Made by a program: the position numbers and the translations under genes
Notes under the pieces: generated by a model
What the model saw: only the letters and a program-made list of their open reading frames with translations
Told to the model about the DNA's origin: nothing
The model's database searches: none
Source of the DNA: Streptomyces sp. STR69
GTDB lineage: Bacteria > Actinomycetota > Actinomycetes > Streptomycetales > Streptomycetaceae
Assembly (NCBI RefSeq): GCF_024519455.1
Contig: NZ_JALJRY010000021.1
Location: 1-64,000, forward strand
Direction: 5' to 3'
DNA: 64,000 nucleotides
Shown: piece by piece, positions 43,369 to 52,103 of the stretch
Numbering within the stretch: the first letter of the stretch is position 1
Layout: every line of letters begins with the position of its first letter

Positions 43369-44886
43369 GTGGGGGAGAAGGTCGTGGCGGGGCCGTTCGA
43401 GCTCGCGGACCGCCAGCGCTACCGCGCCAAGCTGCGGCGGTGCCTGGCGGGACTGGAGCGGCTGCTGGCGGAGAAGCGGTTCGACCGCCCCAGGAACCTC
43501 ATGGGGCTGGAGATCGAACTCAACCTCGCCGGCGCCGACGGCATGCCGAAAATGCTGAATGCACAGGTCCTCGAACGCATCGCAAGCCGAGATTTCCAAA
43601 CAGAACTCGCCATGTTCAATCTGGAAGTCAACATTGCCCCACATCGATTGGAGGGCCGGGTATTCGACCGGCTCGCCGAGGAGATCCGCACGTCCCTGGC
43701 ATATGCCCACCGGAAAGCGGGCGAGGTCGACGCCGGAATAGTGATGATCGGCATTCTGCCCACGCTCGACCGGGACGACCTGGTCTCCTCGAACCTCTCC
43801 GCGGTCGACCGCTACACCCTGCTCAACGAGCAGATCGTGGCCGCCCGGGGCGAGGATTTCGTCCTCGACATCAACGGCGTCGAGCACCTCACCTGCACCT
43901 CCGGCTCCATCGCACCCGAAGCCGCCTGCACCTCCGTGCAGTTGCACCTCCAGGTCACCCCGGACCGCTTCGCCGACGTGTGGAACGCGGCCCAGACCGT
44001 CGCCGCCGTCCAGGTCGCCGTGGGTGCCAACTCGCCCTTCCTGTTCGGTCGTGAGCTGTGGCCCGAGTCCCGCCCGCCGCTCTTCCAACAGGCCACCGAC
44101 ACCCGCCCGCCCGAGCTCCAGGCCCAGGGCGTCCGCCCCCGCACCTGGTTCGGCGAGCGCTGGGTCACCTCGGCGTACGACCTCTTCGAGGAGAACCTCC
44201 GCTACTTCCCGCCCCTGCTCCCGATCCACGACGACGAGGACCCCCTCGACGTGCTCGACGCGGACGGCATCCCCACCCTCGCCGAACTCGTCCTGCACAA
44301 CGGCACGGTGTACCGCTGGAACCGCCCGGTCTACGGCATCGCCGACGGCGTCCCGCACCTCCGCGTCGAGAACCGCGTCCTGCCGGCCGGACCCACCGTC
44401 ACCGACGTCATCGCCAACACCGCGTTCTACTACGGCGTCGTCCGCGCCCTCGCCGAGGAGTCGCGGCCGGTGTGGACCCGGCTGCCCTTCGAGGCCGCCG
44501 CCGCCAACTTCGACACCGCGTGCCGCCACGGCATCGACGCCCGGCTCGTCTGGCCCCGGCGCGGACGGCTCGGCGGCACCACCGAGATCGACGCGGTGGC
44601 CCTCGTACGCGACGAACTGCTGCCGCTCGCCGAGGCCGGTCTTGACGCGTGGGGGGTCGAACCGGCCGACCGGGACCTGTACTTGGGAGTGATCGACGAA
44701 CGCTGCCGCCGCCGGGCCAACGGCGCGACCTGGCAGTCCGCCACCTTCCACCAGGCCCTCGAACAAGGCCTCACCAGAGAAGCCGCACTGGCCGCCACCA
44801 CCCGCCGCTACAGCGAGTTGATGCACCTCGGCGAGCCGGTCCACACCTGGCCGGTGGGCCTGCCGGAACCGGCACCGCTGGGGTGA
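43369..44886 (+). CDS. Glutamate-cysteine ligase family 2 (GCS2) protein
   Basis: 505 residues from a GTG start. The GCS2 fold is indicated by GLEIELNLAGADG near the start, NLEVNIAP, the CTSGSIAPEAACTSVQLHLQV region for ATP and metal binding, and RVENRVLPAGPT. YbdK-type members (about 370 aa) have weak gamma-glutamylcysteine ligase activity; this longer form (about 500 aa) is common in actinobacteria with no proven substrate. Amide-bond formation with glutamate is the expected chemistry. Mycothiol synthesis does not require it. Confidence 0.78.
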   Translation: MGEKVVAGPFELADRQRYRAKLRRCLAGLERLLAEKRFDRPRNLMGLEIELNLAGADGMPKMLNAQVLERIASRDFQTELAMFNLEVNIAPHRLEGRVFDRLAEEIRTSLAYAHRKAGEVDAGIVMIGILPTLDRDDLVSSNLSAVDRYTLLNEQIVAARGEDFVLDINGVEHLTCTSGSIAPEAACTSVQLHLQVTPDRFADVWNAAQTVAAVQVAVGANSPFLFGRELWPESRPPLFQQATDTRPPELQAQGVRPRTWFGERWVTSAYDLFEENLRYFPPLLPIHDDEDPLDVLDADGIPTLAELVLHNGTVYRWNRPVYGIADGVPHLRVENRVLPAGPTVTDVIANTAFYYGVVRALAEESRPVWTRLPFEAAAANFDTACRHGIDARLVWPRRGRLGGTTEIDAVALVRDELLPLAEAGLDAWGVEPADRDLYLGVIDERCRRRANGATWQSATFHQALEQGLTREAALAATTRRYSELMHLGEPVHTWPVGLPEPAPLG

Positions 44887-44898
44887 ACCGCCGTTGTT

Positions 44899-46686
44899 TC
44901 AGCCCGTGTCGGCGGAGGCGCCCGCCGCGCCCGCCGCCACGATGGCCTGGAGGATCACCGACTGGATCTGCGCCGGGTTGCTCACCTCGTGGCCCGAGCC
45001 GCCGGTCGCCTCGGCGATCTGCCGGGCCTCCTCTTTGTCGGCCTCGGGACCCACCGCGATCATGATCAGCGGCACCGGCCGCTCAGGGCTGGCGAGTTGG
45101 CGCAACTCCTTGAGAAGCGTGGTCCGCGAGATGCTGCCCGGGTCCTGGTTGACCCCGTCGGTCAGAATCACCAGAGCGTTGAACTTCCCGTCCGCATAGG
45201 AGGATGTGGCCGCCTTGTACGCGGCGAGCGTGGTGTCGTAGAGCCCTGTCGCCCCGTTCGGTACCGGCTTCAGGCTCCCGAACGCCGCCGACAGCCGGTC
45301 CCGTTGGGTGCCGCCGCCCACGCGGTCGCCGAGCCGCTCGGTGGGCACCAGGACGCGGTAGTCCTTGTTGCCGTCGAGCTTCGTGGAGAACTCCCACAGG
45401 CCGATCTCGTCCTCGGGAGTGAACGTGGCCAGCGCCTGCAGCAGCGACGCCTTGGTGACGTCCATCCGCGACTGCCCGGTCCCCGGCACCGACTCCGACA
45501 TCGACGACGACGCGTCCACGACCGTGGTGATCCGCGCGCTCTGCACCGTGATCGTCCACGTCCCCAGCGCCTCCTGGAGCGCCGCGTCGGAGGCCGGCTC
45601 GGCGGGCGCCACGGCGTACGGCTGCGGACTGCTCCCGCCGGCCTTGGCGATCACCGACTTCGGCGCGTCCTCGTCGTCCGTGCGGAAGCCGTACTTCTCC
45701 ATCAGTTTCCGCTGCGCGGGTTGGCTCAGATACGTCATGAACCGGATCGCGGCCCGGCTCTCGTCCGTCGTCAGCCGCTCCCGGTCCACCAGGTTGTACG
45801 GGTAGTCCAGCCGAGGGGAACCGTCCTTCGGATAGAACAGGTCGAGACTCCCGCCGCCGTCGGCCGACGCGTTGTACGCGAACGCCGACTGCTCGCTCAG
45901 CACCAGCGCCTGGTTGCGCTTCGGATTGCCCTGCTCGGTGCCCGAGGAGTCGCGCGGCAGGGTGTCCAGCACCTGGCTGTCGGTGTCCGAGATCCGTTGC
46001 GACAACGTCTTCATCATCGCCGCCGCCTGCGTGTCACCGCCCTTGACCTTGGCGGCGGCCGTACTCAGGGCCGTCAGCGCGAGCAGTCCGGTCGCGCTGC
46101 GCGCGGGATCGGCCGCGCCCAGCCGCAGCGAGTCGTCCTGGAGGGTGGCACCGGCCAGGTCCAGCCAGGTGTACGTCTTCTGCGGCCACCCCAGCGACTT
46201 CGCGGCGGCCGGCACCATCGCCACGCCGACAGGGGTGGAGGCGACGTTGCCCGCGGGTGTCGCCTCCGTCGCGTCCGAGTCGGCGCCCGACGTCACCTGG
46301 TTCACCCACAACTCCGAGTCGGGCACCCACACTTGTACGTCCGGGTGCTTGCCCGACTTGAGTGTGTCCGCGAACTTGTACGACTCCTGGGCGGTCACCG
46401 AGATGTTCAGGCACTGCCCGTCGGAGGTGATGTTCTCGTCGCGGGCCTGTCCGGCCGCCGCGCGCAGGGCGGGGGCCATGTCGGGGGAGGCGGCCAGTTT
46501 CAGTCGTACCGCGTCCTTGCGGCAGGAGGAGCCGAAGGAGAGCAGTCCGCTCTGCGCCGCGACCGCGGTACCGCCGGCGACGGTCAGTACGAGCACCGTG
46601 GCGAGGGCCACCTTGCGGCGCCGTACCCGCGGACGGGGGTCGCTGCCGCCCGCCCGGTGCGGATCGGGCAAGCTGTGACGTCCCAT
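44899..46686 (-). CDS. Membrane-anchored solute-binding/von Willebrand A hybrid protein
   Basis: 595 residues from the ATG at 46686, with GGGAGGGG upstream. A basic N-terminus and signal anchor (about 25-45) are followed by an extracellular solute-binding-like domain (about 55-370: KLAASPDMAPALRAAA, VQVWVPDSELWVNQV). The C-terminal VWA domain (about 385-590) has an intact MIDAS start D391-x-S-x-S (VVDASSSMS), LWEFSTKLDG and VILTDGVNQDPG. Found in many actinobacteria; its ligand is unknown. It converges on the GCS2-type gene 12 bp away. Confidence 0.82.
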   Translation of the reverse strand: MGRHSLPDPHRAGGSDPRPRVRRRKVALATVLVLTVAGGTAVAAQSGLLSFGSSCRKDAVRLKLAASPDMAPALRAAAGQARDENITSDGQCLNISVTAQESYKFADTLKSGKHPDVQVWVPDSELWVNQVTSGADSDATEATPAGNVASTPVGVAMVPAAAKSLGWPQKTYTWLDLAGATLQDDSLRLGAADPARSATGLLALTALSTAAAKVKGGDTQAAAMMKTLSQRISDTDSQVLDTLPRDSSGTEQGNPKRNQALVLSEQSAFAYNASADGGGSLDLFYPKDGSPRLDYPYNLVDRERLTTDESRAAIRFMTYLSQPAQRKLMEKYGFRTDDEDAPKSVIAKAGGSSPQPYAVAPAEPASDAALQEALGTWTITVQSARITTVVDASSSMSESVPGTGQSRMDVTKASLLQALATFTPEDEIGLWEFSTKLDGNKDYRVLVPTERLGDRVGGGTQRDRLSAAFGSLKPVPNGATGLYDTTLAAYKAATSSYADGKFNALVILTDGVNQDPGSISRTTLLKELRQLASPERPVPLIMIAVGPEADKEEARQIAEATGGSGHEVSNPAQIQSVILQAIVAAGAAGASADTG

Positions 46687-46825
46687 GACGGTGGTGCCCC
46701 TCCCTGTTGAACCTCGTGCCTCCGTCTCCCCCAACGGCCTGTCGCGCACGATCTTCGTAAGTTCTTTCGAGACCCTAGCGGGACGAAGATGGGCATGAGG
46801 CGGGATTTCCGAACTGAAGGCAGGT

Positions 46826-47626
46826 GTGCAGGTGGAGGCAGGGCAGGTGGCCGAAACTTTTCCGCTGGAGCGGCCCACACGGCGGATTCTCCGGTCCGAG
46901 GCACTGCTCGTTCTGGGGCTTTCGCTCGGTGCGAGTGGAGTGTCCGCCCTGATCAGCTTTGTCGGATCGGTCACGAAACCGGGCGGTCTCAAGGACCAGG
47001 CGGCCACCCTCAACGCCTCGGCCGCGCCCGGCCGTCCATGGCTGGATCTCGCCTGGCAGCTGTTCGGAATCGCGTCGGCCCTCGTCCCCGTCGCCCTCGT
47101 CGCGCACTTCCTCCTCAGGGAGGGCGAGAGCCTGCGCACGATTGGCTTCGACCGCACCCGGCCCTGGCCCGACCTGGGCCGAGGGGCGGCCATCGCGGCC
47201 GTGATCGGCAGCACCGGCATCGCGTTCTACCTGGCCGCACGGGGTCTCGGCTTCAACCTCACGGTGGTGCCCGAGGCGCTGCCCGACGTCTGGTGGAAGT
47301 ACCCGGTCCTGATCCTCTCCGCGATGCAGAACGCGCTCCTCGAAGAAGTGATCGTGGTGGGCTATCTGCTGCGCCGCCTCGGCCAGTTGGGCTGGACGCC
47401 GGGCACCGCCCTGGTGGCCAGTTCCGTACTGCGCGGTAGCTACCACCTCTACCAGGGCATCGGCGGCTTCGTCGGCAACATGGTGATGGGCGTGGTCTTC
47501 GTCTACCTGTACCGCCGTTGGGGCCGCGTGGGCCCCCTGGTAGTGGCGCATTCCCTGCTCGACATCGGAGCGTTCGTCGGCTACGCGCTGCTGGCGGGCA
47601 AGGTGGGCTGGCTGCCGACGGCGTAA
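46826..47626 (+). CDS. CPBP-family intramembrane metalloprotease
   Basis: 266 residues with about seven to eight membrane helices. The CPBP (Abi/Rce1) motifs are E173-E174 in NALLEEVIVVGYLLRRL, H207 in SSVLRGSYHLYQG, and H242-x3-D in VVAHSLLDIGAF, the usual zinc-binding set. Starts at a GTG. Bacterial members may process prenylated or membrane peptides, including bacteriocin-immunity functions; the substrate here is unknown. Confidence 0.87.
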   Translation: MQVEAGQVAETFPLERPTRRILRSEALLVLGLSLGASGVSALISFVGSVTKPGGLKDQAATLNASAAPGRPWLDLAWQLFGIASALVPVALVAHFLLREGESLRTIGFDRTRPWPDLGRGAAIAAVIGSTGIAFYLAARGLGFNLTVVPEALPDVWWKYPVLILSAMQNALLEEVIVVGYLLRRLGQLGWTPGTALVASSVLRGSYHLYQGIGGFVGNMVMGVVFVYLYRRWGRVGPLVVAHSLLDIGAFVGYALLAGKVGWLPTA

Positions 47627-47654
47627 TTCCCCTGAGGGGCGGGCTGGTTGCGGC

Positions 47655-48467
47655 TCAGGCGAGCAGTTCGCCGTCGACGACCGTGACTGCGCGCCCGGTC
47701 AACAGGGTCCGCCCGCCCCGCAGTTCGGTACGGACGAGCCCGGACCGGGGCGAGGCCTGGAGCCCGGTGAGGGTGGTGCGCCCGAGCCGCTCGGACCAGT
47801 ACGGAGCCAGCGCCGTGTGCGCGCTTCCGGTCACCGGGTCCTCGTCGATACCGACGTTCGGGAAGAAGCAGCGGGAGACGAAGTCGTAGCCCCGCGTGGG
47901 GTCTTCGGCGCGGGCGGTGGCGATGATGCCGCGCTCGGAGTAGGCGGCGAGCGCCTTGTGGTCGGGTGCCAGTCCTACGACGGTCTTCTCGTCGGCGAGT
48001 TCGACGATCAGGTCGCCGATGTTCGGTCCGGTGTCGACGGCGGTCAGCGCCTCGGCACCCAGGGCCTCGGCGACACCGTCCGGGATCTCGACGGCGGTGA
48101 GCGGAGCGGTCGGGAAGTCGAGGGTGATCGACCCGTCCGGTGCCGGCGTGGCGATGAGCACACCACTGCGGGTGGCGAACCGCGCGGGGCCTTCGTGGGC
48201 GCCGGTGGTGTGCAGCACATGGGCCGTGGCGAGGGTCGCGTGTCCGCACATCGCGACCTCGGTGGCCGGCGTGAACCACCGCAACGCCCAGTCGGCGGCC
48301 CCGCCCTCGGGCAGCCGGTGCGCGAACGCGGTCTCGGCGTGATTGACCTCCATCGCGACCTTCTGCAGCCAGTCGTCGCCCTCCGGGAAGGCATCGAGAA
48401 GCACCACCCCGGCCGGGTTGCCGGCGAAGGGACGGTCGGTGAACGCGTCGACGATTCGAATCCGCAT
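47655..48467 (-). CDS. PhzF-family isomerase
   Basis: 270 residues, normal for the diaminopimelate epimerase-like PhzF fold. Markers are IVDAFTDRPFAGNPAGVVLL, the catalytic glutamate in VNHAETAF, RWFTPATEVAMCGHATLATA and CFFPNVGIDEDPVTGSAH. No phenazine genes are nearby, so the substrate is unknown. Confidence 0.9.
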   Translation of the reverse strand: MRIRIVDAFTDRPFAGNPAGVVLLDAFPEGDDWLQKVAMEVNHAETAFAHRLPEGGAADWALRWFTPATEVAMCGHATLATAHVLHTTGAHEGPARFATRSGVLIATPAPDGSITLDFPTAPLTAVEIPDGVAEALGAEALTAVDTGPNIGDLIVELADEKTVVGLAPDHKALAAYSERGIIATARAEDPTRGYDFVSRCFFPNVGIDEDPVTGSAHTALAPYWSERLGRTTLTGLQASPRSGLVRTELRGGRTLLTGRAVTVVDGELLA

Positions 48468-48727
48468 ACTCCGACGCTAGAGGCTCCCTGGCCTGCCGGA
48501 CCAAGGCCAATTCGGGGGGAGTGGACCGATTCCGTGGCGGGCTCCTGGATCAGCCGGGCGGTGATCACGAGGACGGCCGCCGGTTCGGCCATCCTCGGGG
48601 ACAGGCCGAGGCGGCCGGCATCGCACGTGACAGCGGGGCCGACTCGGCCGGATTCTTGACGAGTTGGACGTGGTCGGCGGCGAGGTGGGAGGGGTCGGTC
48701 ATGCGGGCGACTTCAGGGGAGAGGACC

Positions 48728-49243
48728 GTGACCGAATGGGCGGAACGCCCGCTGTTCTTCCTGGACGTCGACGGAACGCTCCTGCCCCTCGGCGGGGCGC
48801 GGATTCCGTCCAGCCCCCAAGGGTGGGAGGACTGGCAGGGCACGTCGAATCCTCAGCTGGCGAAGATCGACACAGGCCATGTTCCGCGTCTGCTGGCGTT
48901 GCCCTGCGAGTTGACATGGGCCACCGCGTGGATGGCGGACGCCAACGAGGTGCTGTCCCCGCTCCTCGGGCTGCCGAGGCTTCCGGTGGCCGAACTGCCG
49001 GAGGCGCCGCAGGAGTACGAGTCAGGCGTACTCAACTGGAAGACCCGAGCCCTCGTCCGGGCCGCGGCGGGACGCCCCTTCATCTGGGTCGACGACGAGA
49101 TCACCGACCTCGACCGCACCTGGGTGTCGGCCCACCACCGAGGACACGCCCTGCTCCACCGCGTGGATTCGACGACCGGCCTCACCGGTGCGGACCTCGC
49201 GGTGGTCGAGGACTGGTTGCTGGAACGCGCGTCCTCTCGGTGA
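48728..49243 (+). CDS. HAD-like phosphatase family protein
   Basis: 171 residues from a GTG with GGGGAGAGG upstream; the ATG at 48701 (preceded by GGGAGGGG) would add nine residues. The HAD motif I FLDVDGTLLP is present near the start, and FIWVDDEITDLDRTWVSAH provides the motif III/IV acidic pair. The cap is reduced. Such short Streptomyces HAD proteins are uncharacterised. Confidence 0.8.
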   Translation: MTEWAERPLFFLDVDGTLLPLGGARIPSSPQGWEDWQGTSNPQLAKIDTGHVPRLLALPCELTWATAWMADANEVLSPLLGLPRLPVAELPEAPQEYESGVLNWKTRALVRAAAGRPFIWVDDEITDLDRTWVSAHHRGHALLHRVDSTTGLTGADLAVVEDWLLERASSR

Positions 49244-49384
49244 GGCGATCGTCCGGCGACTTTCTCGATCTGCTTCGGAAGATCACGGGCCGTCCAGGGG
49301 AAGGCGCGGTGGTTGTAGGGCTGCGGTGACGTTCGGCGCAGGACCCGGCGGCCGATGGTGTCCGGCTGGGCGGTCGGGGCGGCC

Positions 49385-50275
49385 TCACTCCATCGACCCG
49401 AGAATGCGGTCGAGTGTCCGGCGTCCCATGCTGCTCATCGTCGGGTTGGTCTCGACGTAGTACCAGACGAGACCCATGGCCTGTTCGAACGCCCACGCCC
49501 TGCCGCGTTCCCATTCCAGATCGTCGCAGGCCAGTGCCCGCCGGAGTACTTCCCGCGGGCCCGGCTGCAACAGGTGCCAGGCGCTGACCAGATCCAGGGC
49601 GGGGTCGGCCGGGCCGAAGCCGCCGGTGTCGAGTACGCCGCTGAGCCGGTCTCCGGCGACCAGGACGTTGCCGGGGATCAGGTCACCGTGGCTCATCACG
49701 TCGGCGGCCGTGCGGGGCAGCTCCCGGAAGTGGCTCCACAGCCGGCGCAGCCGGGGTACGTCGAGCAGCCCCTCGCTCTCCTGGAAGCACGTCGCCATCC
49801 AGTCGTCGTGGTCAGCGATGACGCCGCCGCGATTGTCGCCGTCGAAACGCCGCCCCCGTGTCTCGGCGTTCCGCAGGGCCGCGATGAAGGACGCGAGGTC
49901 CTCGGCGAAGGCGTCCGACCCACTGGGGTCGGCGTCGATGGCGACCGTTCCCGGCAGCCAGGTCTGGACCGACCACGGCAGGGGGTAACCCGCTCCGGGC
50001 TTTCCCAGGGCGACGGGTTCCGGGGTGGGGAACCGGGACACCTGTGCCAGCTCCGCGCTCGCCCGCGCTTCCTGTTCGAGGACCGCCAGCACCTCGGCGG
50101 CGTCGGCCAGACGCAGGGGGAAACGCGCTGAGAGGTCGTTCCCGATGCGGAAGATGGCGTGGACCGTCCCGGTCGATGCCAGGGGGCGGATCGTCTTGCC
50201 GCTCCACTGGGGGAACTGTTCCTGGATCAGGGTCGCGACGATTTCGCTGGTCACGTCCACTTGGTCGGCATGCAT
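49385..50275 (-). CDS. Aminoglycoside phosphotransferase-fold kinase
   Basis: 296 residues from the ATG at 50275 (ATG at 50293 is an alternative; neither has a good ribosome site). Kinase markers are the catalytic loop SHGDLIPGNVL and the metal-binding VLDTGGFGPADPALDL, plus VQTWLPGTVA in the hinge. It could be a resistance enzyme or a small-molecule kinase such as a macrolide phosphotransferase; the sequence does not decide. Divergent from padR. Confidence 0.83.
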   Translation of the reverse strand: MHADQVDVTSEIVATLIQEQFPQWSGKTIRPLASTGTVHAIFRIGNDLSARFPLRLADAAEVLAVLEQEARASAELAQVSRFPTPEPVALGKPGAGYPLPWSVQTWLPGTVAIDADPSGSDAFAEDLASFIAALRNAETRGRRFDGDNRGGVIADHDDWMATCFQESEGLLDVPRLRRLWSHFRELPRTAADVMSHGDLIPGNVLVAGDRLSGVLDTGGFGPADPALDLVSAWHLLQPGPREVLRRALACDDLEWERGRAWAFEQAMGLVWYYVETNPTMSSMGRRTLDRILGSME

Positions 50276-50348
50276 GGTCGTCCAGTTATCCATGTGCCCG
50301 GGTCCGGAGCAACCGAGATTTCTCGGGGGCTTGTCATCCGAACAGTTC

Positions 50349-50382
50349 CGATATATCGTTGACGCATCGCGACAGATCAACG
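50349..50382. promoter_or_regulatory. Palindromes upstream of padR, probable autoregulatory operator
   Basis: A perfect CGATATATCG palindrome (50349-50358) overlaps the start of an inverted repeat CGTTGA-N14-TCAACG (50357-50382). Both lie in the 126-bp divergent region immediately before padR (start 50402). PadR proteins commonly bind AT-rich palindromes in their own promoters. Confidence 0.5.
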
Positions 50383-50401
50383 ATGGAATGGAGTGATTGC
50401 G

Positions 50402-51037
50402 ATGCGTACCCACGGATACGAGCGTGGACATGGACAGGAAGGCCACCCCCGGCGCGGCCGGGGCGGCCCCGACGGACGGCGTGCGGCGTTCGGACCCTTC
50501 GGTCCGGGTGGCCCGGGCGGTCCCGGCGGCCCCGGCTTCGGACCGGGCTTCGGTCCCGGCCCCTGGGGCGGACGAGGACGCGGCGGCCCGCGAGGCAGGG
50601 CACGGCGCGGCGACGTACGCGCGTCGATCCTCGCCCTGCTCAAGGACCGGCCGATGCACGGCTACGAGATGATCCAGGAGATCGCCGAGCGCAGCGGCGG
50701 CGCGTGGAAGCCGAGCCCCGGCTCGGTCTACCCCACCCTGCAGCTGCTGGAGGACGAGGGCCTGATCGCCAGCGCGACGGAGGGCGGCAAGAAGCTCTTC
50801 TCGCTCACCGACGCCGGCCGCACCGCGGCCGAGGAAGGTCCGGACGCGCCCTGGGAAGAGGCTTCCCGCGGTGTCGACTGGGAGGCCCTCAGTGAGATCC
50901 GCCAGGCCGGCTTCGGTCTGATGGAGGCCTTCGGTCAGGTCTGGAAGACCGGCAGCAAGGAGCAGCGCGAGAAGGCGCTGACCGTCATCAACGACGCCCG
51001 CAAGAAGCTGTACCTGATCCTGGCCGACGAGGACTGA
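50402..51037 (+). CDS. PadR-family regulator with glycine/proline-rich N-terminus
   Basis: 211 residues from the ATG at 50402 (GTG at 50393 possible). The first 70 residues are low-complexity (repeats of GPG, GFG and RGG types). The PadR winged HTH follows (about 72-150: ASILALLKDRPMHGYEMIQEI, KPSPGSVYPTLQLLEDEGLI), then a C-terminal dimerisation helix. Ends at a strong terminator. Target genes are probably its own and perhaps the divergent kinase. Confidence 0.9.
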   Translation: MRTHGYERGHGQEGHPRRGRGGPDGRRAAFGPFGPGGPGGPGGPGFGPGFGPGPWGGRGRGGPRGRARRGDVRASILALLKDRPMHGYEMIQEIAERSGGAWKPSPGSVYPTLQLLEDEGLIASATEGGKKLFSLTDAGRTAAEEGPDAPWEEASRGVDWEALSEIRQAGFGLMEAFGQVWKTGSKEQREKALTVINDARKKLYLILADED

Positions 51038-51069
51038 TGTCCTCGGGGTCGGAAAGGGCAGCAGGTCAA

Positions 51070-51098
51070 GGCGCCCCACGGGAGTTCCGTGGGGCGCC
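51070..51098 (+). terminator. Intrinsic terminator after padR
   Basis: A perfect 12-bp stem, GGCGCCCCACGG (51070-51081) with its complement (51087-51098) and a GAGTT loop. It lies between the convergent padR and SRPBCC genes and may serve both. Confidence 0.75.
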
Positions 51099-51142
51099 TT
51101 CCCTGTGCGCGTTCCCGTTCCTGCGGTGCCCCGGCGCCGTCC

Positions 51143-51571
51143 TCAGGCCACCAGCCCGCCCAGCTTGCGCAGCGATTCGTTCAGGGCGGCCGTCCCCGAG
51201 TCCTTCAGCTTGCCCGCCATCAACGTCACCGCCGCACCCGTGAACTCGCCGTCGATACGGACCGTCGTGGCGTCGCCGTCCGGTGTGAGCGTGTAGCGCG
51301 TGGCGACGTTCACGGCCATCGGGCCCTTGCCGCGGATGGCCAGCACCCGGTCCGGTTCCGCCTCCTCGACGGTCCACTCGACCTCCGCCGGGAAGCCCAT
51401 CAGCTTCATGTTCTCCTGGAAGGTCGCGCCCACTTCGAGGGTCTCGGGGCCGCCCTTGGGGAAGTTGGTGTGGGTCGTGTTCCACTCGCCGTACGCGGAC
51501 CAGTCCGTGAGCTGGGTCCACACCTTCTCGGCCGGGGCCTCGATGCGTGCCTCCGCGCTGATTTCGGCCAT
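51143..51571 (-). CDS. SRPBCC-family (polyketide cyclase/dehydrase-like) protein
   Basis: 142 residues from the ATG at 51571 with GAGGTGG upstream. The helix-grip fold is shown by ISAEARIEAPAEKVWTQLTDW, the central YTLTPDGDATTVRIDGEFTG strands and a long C-terminal helix. These proteins bind hydrophobic ligands; no ligand can be assigned. It is not part of a polyketide cluster here. Confidence 0.83.
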   Translation of the reverse strand: MAEISAEARIEAPAEKVWTQLTDWSAYGEWNTTHTNFPKGGPETLEVGATFQENMKLMGFPAEVEWTVEEAEPDRVLAIRGKGPMAVNVATRYTLTPDGDATTVRIDGEFTGAAVTLMAGKLKDSGTAALNESLRKLGGLVA

Positions 51572-51716
51572 ACGACCACCTCTTCCTGTCGGGCAACGGT
51601 GCTGTCGGGCTACGGTGTCGCGGAACGTAGCCGCAGGGCGCGCAACATTCAATACTGATGAACCGTCAGGAAGTGTCCGCGGTACCCGAGTTCGGAGCGG
51701 CACGCCCTCGTCGCCC

Positions 51717-51905
51717 TCAGCCCACGCGCCGTATCACCGCAGCGTCGAACAGGTCCCACGCGCGCGGGTGAGTGCTCTCGTCGTGGCAGTGCCACGCGTC
51801 CCAGAACAGGTCGGCGGGCAGCGCGTCCTCCGGGGCGTACACCCGGTACACGTACTGCCTGCCGTCGACCGCCGGCAACGCCACCAGCCAGCACCTGCTC
51901 TCCAT
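51717..51905 (-). CDS. Small hypothetical protein
   Basis: 62 residues from an ATG at 51905, no clear ribosome site. Composition (SRCWLVALPAVDGRQYVYRV, WDAWHCHDESTHPRAWDLFD) looks like a real globular protein rather than a shadow frame. Family not recognised. Operator-like palindromes lie at 51990-52019, 85 bp upstream. Confidence 0.45.
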   Translation of the reverse strand: MESRCWLVALPAVDGRQYVYRVYAPEDALPADLFWDAWHCHDESTHPRAWDLFDAAVIRRVG

Positions 51906-51989
51906 GTTCGCGAAAGACGTACGCCGGGTGCAGGGCGGTTGCGCACGGGGCGCGCGGCAAGGCGGCGCGCGCCTCTCGGGGTTGAAGCG

Positions 51990-52019
51990 CGAGATCTCAT
52001 CCGTAAGGAGGAGATCTCG
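51990..52019. repeat. Inverted repeat made of two GAGATCTC palindromes
   Basis: CGAGATCTC (51990-51998) and GAGATCTCG (52011-52019) form a 9-bp inverted repeat. Each arm holds the palindrome GAGATCTC, 20 bp apart. It lies in the 198-bp region between the small minus-strand gene and the Clp_N gene and may be an operator or a hairpin. Confidence 0.45.
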
Positions 52020-52103
52020 TCGCCCGGAGTCCACTCTGTGTGGGATGCCGAAATGCTCCCCTCCGGGGATGCCCTCAATGCGGGGGACTGATGGGGTGAG
52101 AGT

